Assembly (NCBI GenBank): GCA_036435485.1
Contig: CM071600.1
Span: forward strand, 118,908,046-118,972,045
Source: Saposhnikovia divaricata
Taxonomy: Eukaryota; Streptophyta; Magnoliopsida; Apiales; Apiaceae
Length of the DNA: 64,000 nucleotides
Direction: 5' to 3'
Part shown: positions 35,035 through 45,988 of the stretch, piece after piece
Layout of the letters: every line of letters starts with the position of its first letter
How positions within the stretch are numbered: the stretch's first letter is position 1
The notes under the pieces: model-generated
What the model saw: the letters and a program-made list of their open reading frames with translations, nothing else
Told to the model about the DNA's origin: nothing
Databases searched by the model: none
Translations under genes and position numbers: made by a program

Positions 35035-35396
35035 GAGCATCTCCAAGAGTCTCTTAGCTCACTTCTAAAAATATTATAAATAATTAAGCTCTTAGCAAGT
35101 TATTACATTGATTTGTGTGTCAACTCCAACAATGCTCTCTATTATGGCTCTTTATTTTATATTTTATTCATATTTCAATTCCATTTGGACAAACAATCAA
35201 TAGATGAGAGAGAAGAACCACTATTTTACTAATAAAATATTAAGTTAAGAGCTACTAGTTGCTCCTAAAATAGAGGAGAGAGAAGAAGCTCTTAACTTTT
35301 TAAAGAGCCTCTAAGAGTCTCTTGGAGCTTGATTTTTATTCTCTCTCCTCATTTTTTGAGTTAAAATCTACAATAGAGAGCCTCTTGGAGATGCTC
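35035..35396. mobile_element. Tourist-type MITE (PIF/Harbinger)
   Basis: GAGCATCTCCAAGAGTCTCT at the left is mirrored at the right by AGAGCCTCTTGGAGATGCTC. The 3-bp TSD TTA flanks both ends (35032-35034 and 35397-35399), which is diagnostic of PIF/Harbinger-derived MITEs. It is 362 bp. Confidence 0.92.
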
Positions 35397-35448
35397 TTAG
35401 CCTTGATATATAAACTTCTCTCGCGTTGTTAGGAAAAGAAGATATAGG

Positions 35449-35632
35449 GGGTGTTTGGGAAATTTTTTTTTAGAATAAGTCAACTTATTTTAAGACAAAG
35501 TTAGAGATTCCTAACTTTTTCCTAAAAAAAGTTAACTTTTTTTTAATACTTATATAAAAAAAAATTTAAAATATGAAATTTTTACCCGAAAATAAGTTCA
35601 TAAGGACTTAAGAAAAGCTGAGTCAAACAGGC
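35449..35632. mobile_element. Possible small MITE with GGGTGTTTGG ends
   Basis: GGGGTGTTTGGGAAATTT at the left and AGTCAAACAGGCTC at the right resemble the ends of common plant MITEs. The repeat is short and imperfect and I find no matching TSD. Confidence 0.35.
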
Positions 35633-36261
35633 TCATAATACGTTAGACCGAACTGTTGGACATGGGATGAGACGCTAGACATAGCGTATTAAGTGGGTAA
35701 TTTGGGCCACTCTCCCGACAAAATGCATTTTGGACCATTAAGAATCAAAATGGGATATTTTGGTTATTTTCTCGCCTACATATTGGCATCCAAAGTCCAA
35801 ATAAGTCTTGATAATATTTATTCGTGTTTCGTCTTGATAAAGGTAAATGTAAAATGGCAGAATCGAGGGTTATTTTAGACAAAAGTTGCGGTTAAACTGA
35901 AATTTTAGTAAATCATAATTTTTAGATGAAAGTAGTAAAAATTTTAATTTCTAAAAATAATTGATATTTCATTTAAGTCCCGGATATATTGCATGATTCT
36001 CGTTCGGTCACTTTGAAGTAAATGTTTCTTTTGGGAATTTTATTTTTAATAAATAAGTTTTTTTTTTCAAGAAATAAGTTTTTTTTTCTTGATATAAGAT
36101 TATAAGAAATGTTGAATTTTAAGGAAAGTGACCGCATAGAATTAGGATTCAATAAAAAGTCACCGCAATAAATTAAAAATAGAATAATGCTAGGTATCTC
36201 GAATTAGACCCCAAATTTTTTCCCAAATTACACTTGTCACTATTTGATTGGTTATAACTAT

Positions 36262-36657
36262 AATGGACTTATTTGGGTGTGAGTTTGCTCGAACGGTGTG
36301 GCAGTGTTCAGAAGTTAAGGATATGGTTCAACACGCACCAGGTGATACTGTCTTTAATATTCTTAATCGTTGTTTCTCAGTGTGCCCGAGGGAGCAATGT
36401 GTTTTGATAGGGATGATAGGGTGGAGTCTATGGAATCGAAGAAATAAATGGGTATAGGAGAAGGTCAATGGATCAGCATTTGGTGTTCTGGCTGTAGCTC
36501 GATATCTTCATGATTGGAGGGAAGCTCAGGTGCAATTGTCCAGTAAAATGGGTGTGGTCCAGGAGGCAAGTTCTGTTCTTAAGAAGTGGTCAAGACCTCC
36601 AGACGGGTGGGTTACAGTAAATTGTGATGCCTCAGGAGTGGTGAATGGTCGTATAGG
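36262..36657 (+). pseudogene. LINE (L1-type) ORF2 C-terminal remnant
   Basis: The open sequence gives FARTVWQCSEV and WSLWNRRNKWV, the C-terminal zinc-type region of plant LINE reverse transcriptases. An in-frame stop (36455-36457) follows, then GWVTVNCDASGVVNGRIGV, the start of the RNase H domain common in plant L1 elements. It is cut at 36657 by the SIRE-A 5' LTR. The rest of the RNase H domain would lie beyond the nested insertions, outside the window. Confidence 0.75.
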
Positions 36658-37670
36658 TGTTAGGAATATGTTGTACTTGATGATAACTTCACAATCAATC
36701 AAATTGTATAAGGTTTTGTAGCTGTCAACGGATGAGGATTTATAACTCTATCCGTTGACAGGTAGCTCATCAACGGATGAGGTTTTGTAGCATACTGCAG
36801 TATCTCTATGTTATCAGTTGATAGTGTTTTTATCCACAGTCATGTTGACCATCAATGGATAGGCAGAATAGGGTAGCCAACTGTAAATAAGCTATGCTAT
36901 GTAATTCTGTCTAAGTGAAAGTGTATCAACAGATGAAGACAAAACTCTATCAACGGATACAACTCAAATCCACTCTATCAACGGATACAGCTCAAGTCTC
37001 AATATCAACGGATACAGCTCAATATATCATCAACGGATGTCAGTGTACAATATCAACGGATAATCATTGACACTTACTTCTATGCTAAGCTGGGGATTAG
37101 CAGTTGATAAGGACAGGTTTGACTGACAGATCACATGGGTTGATAGTAGATACAAAAAGCAGTATGGCAACCATACTTTGGAAACACAGAAGAAAGAAGC
37201 ATTCCGTTTACACTATGAATACAAGAAAGGTGCAGGAGACATGTCTGTTCACAAGGACAACCTTTCGGCTACATGTGTATTTGGAGTGTAGTAGCAAGTC
37301 AACTAGAATTAGATTAATATTATCTTATTCCAGTAGTACTTGTAAAACTTGGGATTTATAACCAAGTGCAGCAACTCTTTTAGAAGCTAAGAAAACAGAT
37401 ACATTTGCTTAGGGTTTTTATTGAATATCTTTAGAAAGCAAAGAGTTGTAAAACAGAAGCTGTGTACTTTTGTATCACAGAGTTTTCTTCGAATAAAAGC
37501 TTCAGGTGGTGCATTTAACCACCTGATTTTTATGTGTTTGTGCATTAATCTTTCTACAGCAATTATCTAAGTATAGATTTCTGGAGTTCTTATCAGAAAT
37601 TTATAGATATCAATAATTGTATTCAACCCCCCCTTCTACAATTATACAAGTGTGTAATCTGGGAATAACA
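36658..37670 (+). mobile_element. 5' LTR of SIRE-A
   Basis: TGTTAGGAAT...GGGAATAACA, 1013 bp, with TGTTA/TAACA inverted ends. About eight intact TCAACGGAT or ATCCGTTGA motifs lie between 36724 and 37062, in both orientations, with extra damaged copies (for example ATCAATGGAT). An AATAAA is present near 37492. It is more diverged than the two edge LTRs of the same family, so this insertion is older. Confidence 0.95.
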
Positions 37671-37672
37671 AT

Positions 37673-37684
37673 TGGTATCAGAGC
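37673..37684 (+). other. Primer binding site of SIRE-A
   Basis: TGGTATCAGAGC is complementary to the 3' end of plant initiator methionine tRNA, the usual primer of Ty1/copia elements. It starts two bases after the LTR. Confidence 0.95.
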
Positions 37685-37729
37685 AAGCTTCTAACATATT
37701 TGAAGTTTAAAGATCAACACACTTCCAAC

Positions 37730-40129
37730 ATGTCTAAGAAGGATTATGGAGTAAAGATTCTAGTTCTTGATAGAGAGAATTACTTTCACTGGAAAGTAAA
37801 AATGCGCCTACATCTCTTGTCTATTGATGAGGGTTTTGTGGATTGCATTGACAAGGGTCCTCACGTTCCAATGAAGACTGCAACAAGAGTTGGCCTGGCT
37901 GAAGATGTGCCTGACACTCTCATTCCCAAACCTATTTCTGAATGGAGTCTTGAAGATATTGCAGAAGTCCACAAAGACAAAAAGACCATGAATATACTGT
38001 TCAATGGTCTAGAAACAGACATGGTTGACAATGTTATTAACTGTACTACCTCCAAGGAAGTATGGGACACTGTTCAAACCCTTTGTGAAGGAACAGAACA
38101 GGTGAGGGAAAACAAGATGTAATTACTAATCCAACAGTATGAATATTTCCACTTTAAGAGTGGAGAAACATTGAATGATACATTTAGTAGATTTCAAAAG
38201 CTACTACATGGTTTGAAACTGTATGGAAGAATCTATCAAGTTAAAGATTCTAATCTCAAATTTCTGAGATCACTGCCCAAGGAATGGAAGCCAATGACTG
38301 TTTCTCTTAGAAACACCCAAGAGTACAAGACATTTACTCTTGAAAGGCTCTATGGAACCTTAAAGACATATGAGCTGGAAATGGAGCAGGATGAAGAGAT
38401 TGAGAAGTCTCAAAAGAAAAGTGGGCCAGTTGCACTTGTTGCCAACTTGGAGCAGAAGGAGGAAAGGACAGAAGCTGCAAGTTCTACACCAAACAGGGAG
38501 GTTTGTAAAGGTAGAGCAGAATCAAGCAGGAGCAAGGAAAAGGTGTCTGAGGAATTGAATGTCCTTCAGCAGGATGAATTGGATGAGATAGATGAGCACT
38601 TAGCTTTTCTATCTAGGAGATTCTCTAAGCTGAAATTCAAGAGAAACTCTGGGGTGGCCAAGCCATTTAACAAGGATTTTTCCACAAGCAATTATGTGGA
38701 TAAATCCAAAATTAAATGCTACAATTGTGGAATTGCTGGTCACATGATAAGTGAATGCAGAAAACCTAGATCTGAGAACAAGGGAAAGCCAACTGAGACT
38801 GTTGACTACAAGAAGAAATATTTTGATCTTCTCAGGCAGAAAGGAAAGGCATTCTTGACCCAAGAGTATGACTGGGCTGTTGATGACAATCATTCTGATT
38901 ATGATGTTGAGTTTGTCAACCTTGCATTGATGGCTGATTCTGGAGAGCAGGAAGCAAGTTCAGCTAGCAATCAGGTATTTTCTACTAATCTCTCTGAGCT
39001 CACCAAAGAGGAATGCAATAGTGTTATAGATGAAATGTCTACTGAACTATATCACTTGAGTGTTACTCTTAAATCACTTACTAAAGAGAACAATAGGATT
39101 AAAGAGTCTAATTTGTTTTTAAGTGATAGAAATGCTGCTCTAGAAGCTCAATTTCTAGAATTTGAGAAAATGAGAGTTGATTGCAATAATGCTAAAAGTG
39201 AACTTGAAGCTATGTTAAAAAGAGAACTGATTTTAAAAGACCAGCTTGAAAAAGAATAAGGGATAATTGCTAAATTTCAAAGTTGTAGGAATATTTCTCA
39301 AAACATAATAGAAGTCCAGGGAATAGAATCGTTTGTGAAGGATACCTGGACTCAAAAGAAAAAGGAGCTAGAACCTGGCCTTGAGGATCTAGAGACTATT
39401 TGTGAATCAACGGATAGTGATCATCCGTTGACAGATGAACCATCAACGGATGAGAGGTATCCGTCGACTAACAAAAAGTTTATTAGTAAGAAGGAACTCA
39501 GGAAACTGGATATCAAGTATGGTCCAGTCAACAAGAACTTTGTTAGTGGTGAGTGTAGCAAAACCAAATCTAGTGGGAAGGCTAAGGCAGGTGATTTACA
39601 TAACAAAAAGGCTGTTGGTAAATCAGATAATGAAAAGGTAGAAATTGAGGGTAAAAAGAAAAAGAACAGAAATGGTAAGATAGGCATCAACAAGAAAAAC
39701 AATTATTCTCCTGACAAGTTTGCTCCTAGGAAAACTTGTAGTAATTTTAATAGTGTCAATCACCTATCTTCTAATTGCAAGATTGTTAACAAGGCTCTTG
39801 TTCATGTACCACAAACAATGCCATGTATGCCTGCAATGCCTGGTTTGTATCAAAATGCTAGTTTTTCAAATCCATATGTGAACATGCCATATGTGTCTAA
39901 TCCTTATTTTCAATCTGTGAATGTGCCACAAATGTCATGGAGCATTCCTAGCATGAATAATATGTATGCCAATTTTCCACAAATGCATGCATCAAATATT
40001 CATGCAAATGAGCATTTGTCAAACCCCATCACTCAAGCATCTACACCTAAGTTGAAGAATGCTAAGAGTGCAAAGTCAAAGGCTAACAAGAAAGGACCCA
40101 AGGAAGCTTGGGTACCAAAATCAACTTGA
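37730..40129 (+). pseudogene. SIRE-A gag with two in-frame stops
   Basis: The frame starts MSKKDYGVKILVLDRENYFH and ends EAWVPKST. It carries the copia gag core and a zinc knuckle, CYNCGIAGHMISEC (CX2CX4HX4C) near 38720, then a coiled coil. A second knuckle near 39735 has lost a cysteine (CSNFNSVNH). Stops at 38120-38122 and 39257-39259 break an otherwise continuous frame; the SIRE-B gag lacks both. Near 39409-39470 the coding sequence contains three intact and one altered TCAACGGAT motif, translated as ST-D residues. Confidence 0.88.
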
Positions 40130-40149
40130 TTTGTTTTTGAAATGTTTGC

Positions 40150-42178
40150 AGGGAAACAGAAGGAATCTATGGTACCTAGACAGTGGATGCTCTAGGCACA
40201 TGACAGGAGATTCAACCCTGCTCACAGAGTTCAAGGAAGGAGCTGGCCCTAGAATTACCTTTGGAGATGACAGCAAAGGATATACTAAGGGATATGGCCT
40301 GATTTCAAAAGACAATGTCATCATTGAAGAAGTGGCTTTAGTTGAAGGTTTGAAGCACAATTTGCTGAGTGTCAGTCAGATTTGTGACAAAGACTATGAA
40401 GTAAAGTTCAAAAAAGAAGCCTGTGTTGTTTCTGCCAAGGAAGACAACAATGTGGTATTGACAAGCTTTAGAAAAGGAAATGTTTACATAGCTGACTTCA
40501 ATTCAGCATGCTCAGAATCCATTACTTGTCTCTTCAGCAAAGCAAGTAAGGATGAGAGTTGGCTATGGCATAAGAAGCTGTCACATTTGAATTTTAAAGT
40601 TATGAATGATTTGGTAAGAAAGGATCTTGCTAGAGGAATCCCTCAATTGGAATTTGTCAGAGAGTGGAAGATGCCCTTCTAGATCCAGATTGGGTCTTAG
40701 CAATGCAAGAAGAGCTAAACCAATTTGAAAGAAATAAAGTATGGAAACTTTTGCCCAAACCTGATGATAGAAGTGTCATAGGTACTAAATGGGTTCTCAA
40801 GAATAAGACAGATGAAAATGGCATAATTGTTAGGAATAAAGCTAGATTAGTGGCAAAGGGCTATTCTCAAAAAGAAGTGATAGATTTTGATGAAACTTTT
40901 GCTCCAGTGGCAAGACTTGAGGCAATAAGAATCTTTCTAGCCTATGCAGCACATGCCAATTTCAAAGTCTATCAGATGGATGTCAAAAGTGCCTTTCTAA
41001 ATGGGGAACTGGAAGAAGAGGTCTATGTCCATCAACCTCCTGGCTTTGAGGATCCAGAATTTCCAGAATATGTATATCTTCTCATGAAAGCACTTTATGG
41101 TTTGAAGCAAGCACCAAGAGCCTGGTATGACACTTTATCTCAATTTATTTTGGAGAACCACTTCACTAGAGGTATTGTAGATAAAACCCTATTTCATAGG
41201 AATATCAATGGCTCTTCAATACTTGTCCAAATCTATGTAGATGATATTATTTTTGGGTCTACAGATGAGAAGATTTGCAAAAGGTTTGCCAAACTTATGC
41301 AAAGTAGGTATGAAATGAGCATGATGGGTGAATTAACTTACTTTCTTGGCCTACAAGTAAAGCAAGTTAATGAGGGCATTTTCATAAGTCAAACAAAATA
41401 TATTTATGATCTCTTAAAGAAATTTGACTTAATGGATTGTACCTCTGCAAAAACACCTATGGCCACTGCAACTAAGCTTGAGTTGAATACTAAGGAAAAG
41501 TCTGTGGACATCTCAAGCTATAGAGGCATGGTAGGTTCACTTCTATACCTAACAGCTAGTAGACCTGATATAATGTTTTCTACTTGTCTTTGTGCTAGAT
41601 TTCAAGCTGACCCTAGAGAGTCTCACTTCATAGCTATTAAAAGAATTTTCAGGTATCTCAAGGGAACACCAAACCTTGGCATTTGGTACCCAAATGAATC
41701 TGGTTTTGATCTAACTGGCTATTCAGATGCAGATTATGCAGGTTGCAGAGTTGATAGGAAAAGTACTACAGGTTCCTGTCAATTTCTAGGAAACAAGCTT
41801 GTTTCATGGTTCAGTAAGAAACAGAACTCAGTCTCCACTTCTACAGCTGAAGCTGAGTACATTGCTGCTGGAAGCTGTTGTGCACAGATTCTATGGATGA
41901 GAAATCAACTCATTGACTATGGTCTAAAAGTTGAGAAGATTCCAATTTTCTGTGACAACACAAGTGCTATTGCCATCACAGGGAATCCAGTGCAACATTC
42001 GAGAACCAAGCACATTGACATCAAATACCACTTCATTAGAGAACATGTGATGAATGGTACAGTAGAAATGCACTTTGTGCCTAGTGAAATGCAGCTTGCA
42101 GATATCTTCACCAAGCCTCTTGATGAATCCACATTCACAAGATTGGTAGGTGAGCTAGGTATGCTTAACTTGTCATAA
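40150..42178 (+). pseudogene. SIRE-A pol lacking integrase
   Basis: The order is protease (YLDSGCSRHMTG near 40172), the GAG-pre-integrase motif (WLWHKKLSHLNFK near 40563), then a break at about 40660-40668 that jumps, with a frame change, to EDALLDPDW at the start of reverse transcriptase. The integrase core found intact in SIRE-B is absent. Reverse transcriptase (MDVKSAFLNGELEEEVYV, YVDDIIFGS) and RNase H (STAEAEYIAA, CDNTSAI) remain open to the stop at 42178. The element cannot integrate by itself. Confidence 0.92.
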
Positions 42179-42185
42179 TTCCTAG

Positions 42186-42593
42186 TGTTGGAACCCGATT
42201 TTTCCGAGTAGGTCCTTCGGTCAACCTGCAAGACAAAAGAATGCGAGGGTGTTGACCCTCGATTCACCTCCGGCGTAAGAGTAAGTTTTTGGTTGTTTAG
42301 ATAATAGGGTAAAACGTAGAGAGATTATGATAGAGAATACTTGAGTAGTGATAATAAATTGTGTGTGTTGATTGTTGCTTACTCTCTTCTTTTTATATCC
42401 TTCGGATGTGGGTCCTATGAGGTGATGAGGAAAGAACAGTCATACCCCACATTCTGAGGTGTCGCTTGTCGATTGGACCGAAGCACCCAAGGGATCTCTA
42501 TGTCTTAGATTCGGATCTCTATGTCTTGGATACTTAATTTGGGTGTACAGTTATGGGCTTAATATAGCCTATTGGGCCGATGGGCCTCCAACA
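42186..42593 (-). mobile_element. 3' LTR of Tat-A
   Basis: 408 bp, with the minus-strand TATA sequence TATAAAAA corresponding to about 42390. I see no clear polypurine tract just inside it, which is unusual. Confidence 0.93.
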
Positions 42594-42599
42594 TGTCCA

Positions 42600-43433
42600 A
42601 GGGCTTCGGTAAGAGGTATCATCGGACCGAAGGCCGAAACCAATAGCCCATCTTCGGATTACCTTTTCGGCTGCCTTTTTTCGGACATGGATGACAGCTA
42701 TTGATGAGAAGGAGTCGCATGGGGAGTCGTGTCCATTAATGATGACAGGTATCCTGCCTTAAGATTTGTGCTCGAATCACAGCCGTTGAATTTGTAACGT
42801 CTTCTACTTTCAAGGGTCGTGTCTATTTAAAACCTCAAAAAACCCCTTTGGCTGTTTTACTTTTTCTCTTTTTCACATCGGCTACTTGGTAAAAAATTTC
42901 TTCTCAACCTCTCTTCCAATATTAACGATTGGGAACGCGGGTTCGATAGATATTGCTGCTCCAACTCCAGTTGCGGTTTATCTTCAAACAAACTACCCCC
43001 AGGAACTCGACCTTATCTCCTACTGGACAATCAGTAAGTTCTTCTTCTTTCTTTCATGATATCTGTTAGTATGAAGATTCGTGATTTTATCTTGTGCAAA
43101 TGCATGTATGTTCGTATATGTATATGTAAATGTAGTGGGGCCTTTTGACAATAAGAGGTTTCTAGGGATATGGGTTTGAGATATTGAACCGTTTTGGGCG
43201 TTTAGTAGTTTTTTGTGGGTTTTCGTTTTTGTTTTGGGAATTTTGGGGTAAGAACTTTCCTCGGTGTCCCCAATACTTAAGAACACCATTCGGTTCGTAT
43301 GAATCATAACCTGGATTTTATTCGGCCGATTGATCCAAGCCCTCTGTACTCGGTTACTAACCGAATAAGTTTTTTTCTCAAAGTTTTTCTTATTTTCCGA
43401 GTACATGGCTGACTCCTCTGTTTCCGAACGCAG
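42600..43433 (+). promoter_or_regulatory. Promoter and 5' leader of the Tat-A antisense gene
   Basis: CTATTTAAAA at 42823-42832 is a plausible TATA box on the plus strand. A consensus donor, CAATCA/GTAAGT (intron from 43034), and an acceptor, AACGCAG (ending 43433), define a 400-bp 5' UTR intron that ends three bases before the ATG at 43437. The stretch 42600-42690 is crowded with TTCGG and CCGAA. The arrangement suggests that the gene has its own promoter inside the element. Confidence 0.5.
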
Positions 43434-43436
43434 GAG

Positions 43437-45164
43437 ATGGCTCAATCAGGTGCGGCTCCTTCGTATTCGGCGATGGCGCATTTTGGCGATGAGTCAAAAT
43501 TTCCAACAGCCAATCTTCTTTCGGATATGTCCGAAGAAGAAGTTTTACACATGCATAATAGATATGACTTCCCCGAACAATATGAGGCATACCAGGCCGA
43601 GGAAGATGACCTCGTCTATCATACCCCTGTTTCCCCTTGTCCTCATGGAAGTTTAAAAATAGGCATCTCTGAACGAGCCTTCCATTGCGGCCTTAGACTT
43701 CCTCTTCTTCCCATTATTAGGAGGTTCTTGATTCATACGAGGGTAGCTTTAGGTCAACTGGATCCAAACAGTTTTATTCATTTCAATGCTTTTCAGACTA
43801 GATGTATCAAAGCCGAGGTTGAACCCCGATTGGTCCTCTTTCTTCATCACTATGATATAAGGAGGAATCCTAAGTCGGCGGGCTTCTACACAATAGCCCA
43901 AAGATCTGGTCGGGCAGATTGGGCTGCCACCAACTATAGTAATCATAACACGTATACTAAGTGGTTTTTCATTAGTGGTCCGAGATTAGATAATTACCGA
44001 GTATGGAGAGAGATAGAACCTCGTAATGTACTTGCACCTGAGATGTCTGATCAAGATAAGGCTGATTATTACAAAATTAGCCGACCGATGATTCCAGATA
44101 AGATTCCCCTAGCTATGAGCCGAGACAAGGGTTATCTTGACGCTATCCATTGGCGTGGTGGTAACATATCTTTTCGTTCTTCAGTGAGTTTTTATTCATA
44201 AATGATATTTTGCTGATTTTGTGCTTTGTTGTTGTAGTGTCTTCTAAAATGGATTTGGCTCGGAGGCAGGCCGAGAAAGCGGCCAAGAAAAAGGCCGAGG
44301 AGGAAGGTAGATTGCTTCGATTGGCTGAAGAGGAGGCTAGGCAGCATCCTTTGATAACCGAAAGAGCCGAGGTCGATCCGAATGATCCGAAGACATTATC
44401 CGAGTCCGGCCATCCAGCTGGTTCTTCGTCTGGCGGAACTGCTGATAATGTGAACAAGAGGATTCGTAATACCGAAGAGGTTATTCAGTCCTATCGACCT
44501 TCTTGGTCGATTATGTCCACGGACAAGTTCGCTGCCCCTGCTCCTGCGGAAGCGAAACAAGTTTCCGACGACTTCCTTCACGCCATGATTCTTCCTGCCG
44601 ATCGATCTGTCTATGAATCTGCCGATCCTGTGTCGGCTTTTGCCGAGCTGTTGGGGCACCTTACCATGGTATATTTCTTGTTACTTTATACTTGTATTTT
44701 TTGCATGTTTTTTCACTCGTTTCATGTTTACTTTCTTGTTTGTTTCAGACTGCTCCTTGGGCTGCGGCTGTTCAGGACAAGGTAAAGGATATGTCCAAGC
44801 AGCTGAAGGAGGCAGAGACTCTTCGAAGACAAAACGCCGAACTCCAGACTCGTGTTGATAATTTGGAGATTGAACGTAAATCTCTGGAGCTGGAGAGAGA
44901 TGCTCAGATGAGGCTTGTGGCGAGGAGGACCGAGCAGGCCAAGCGGGGTCGGCAACTGCTGAAGAAGTCCGAAAAGAAAATGATCCAATGCGCGAAAACA
45001 TGAGTTACGCGGCTGGCTTTGATGAAGCAGTGGTTCGGGCTCATCAGCAGGGTTGGGACTACAAACAGATTTTGGGCATGTTTGAGGATCCCGTTACTCG
45101 TCCCCCAGAACCCGATCTTCCTCTTGAAGTCAGTTCGGGCTCCGAGCTTGATCTTTCTGACTGA
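43437..45164 (+). pseudogene. Tat-A antisense additional gene (aORF), spliced, one frameshift
   Basis: Coding exons 43437-44160, 44238-44668 and 44749-45164 join in frame at GT-AG introns of 77 and 80 bp. The first exon (241 codons) encodes a globular domain with ISERAFHCGLRLPLLPIIRR and a downstream KWFF, similar to the family labelled 'putative gypsy type transposon' in plants. The second begins with a basic alanine/lysine helix (RRQAEKAAKKKAEEEG). The third is coiled-coil and ends SSGSELDLSD. In exon 3 the frame shifts near 44975-44990, in a run of A, where one base appears lost; as read, it stops at 45003. It lies opposite in sense to gag-pol. The function of such genes is not known. Confidence 0.7.
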
Positions 45165-45270
45165 ATTTTCTTCTTTTGTTTTCGATCATATGATGTAAGC
45201 CTTCGGGCATAACTCTTTATTCGGATTTGAACCTTTTGAATGTTACTATGTCGCTTATTTTTCGTCCAAT

Positions 45271-45797
45271 TATATTGTCCTTAGCATAATTTTTAGTTTT
45301 ATGCGTCTTCGGACTATTTTGCATCTTCGGCCGGAGCCTAGCTGTTTATTTGTCCTTAGCATAATTTTTAGTTTTATGCGTCTTCGGACTATTTTGCATC
45401 TTCGGCCGGAGCCTAGCTGTTTATTTGTCCTTAGCATAATTTTTATTTTTATGCGTCTTCGGACTATTTTGCATCTTCGGCCGGAGCCTAGCTGTTTATT
45501 TGTCCTTAGCATAATTTTTATTTTTATTTGTCTTCGGACTATTTTGCATCTTCGGCCGGAGCCTAACTGTTTATTTGTCCTTAGCATAATTTTTATTTTT
45601 ATGCGTCTTCGGACTATTTTGCATTTTCGGCCGGAGCCTAGCTGTTTATTTGTCCTTAGCATAATTTTTATTTTTATGCGTCTTCGGACTATTTTGCATC
45701 TTCGGCCGGAGCCTAGCTGTTTATTTGTCCTTAGCATAATTTTTATTTTTATGCGTCTTCGGACTATTTTGCATTTTCGGCCGGAGCCTAGCTGTTA
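45271..45797. repeat. 75-bp tandem array in Tat-A, seven units
   Basis: ATGCGTCTTCGGACTATTTT (ATTTG in one unit) starts at 45301, 45376, 45451, 45526, 45601, 45676 and 45751, exactly 75 bp apart. A partial unit lies to the left. Units are nearly identical, so the array is recent. Since 75 is divisible by three, long open frames on both strands cross it; these are artefacts. It sits between the ends of the antisense gene and gag-pol, where plant Tat elements often carry tandem repeats. Confidence 0.95.
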
Positions 45798-45988
45798 TGT
45801 CCCCAAGTATTCAAGGGATTTGTAAATGATTAAGGCTTTCTTCGGTTAATGAAAAATATTTCCTCCCTGCCTTAATTATGTCAAAATATCATAAATACTA
45901 AACCAGAAATAAGAACACATGTTTTATTCGGTCTGCCCCAAACATGGGTTCCTTATATTCACTTTATTTACAATAAGATGAAAAGATC

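Noticed and set aside
45270..45825. Long open frames on both strands (155 and 174 codons) with repeated peptide units
   Set aside because: They are translations of the 75-bp tandem array, whose period is a multiple of three; they have no independent start context.
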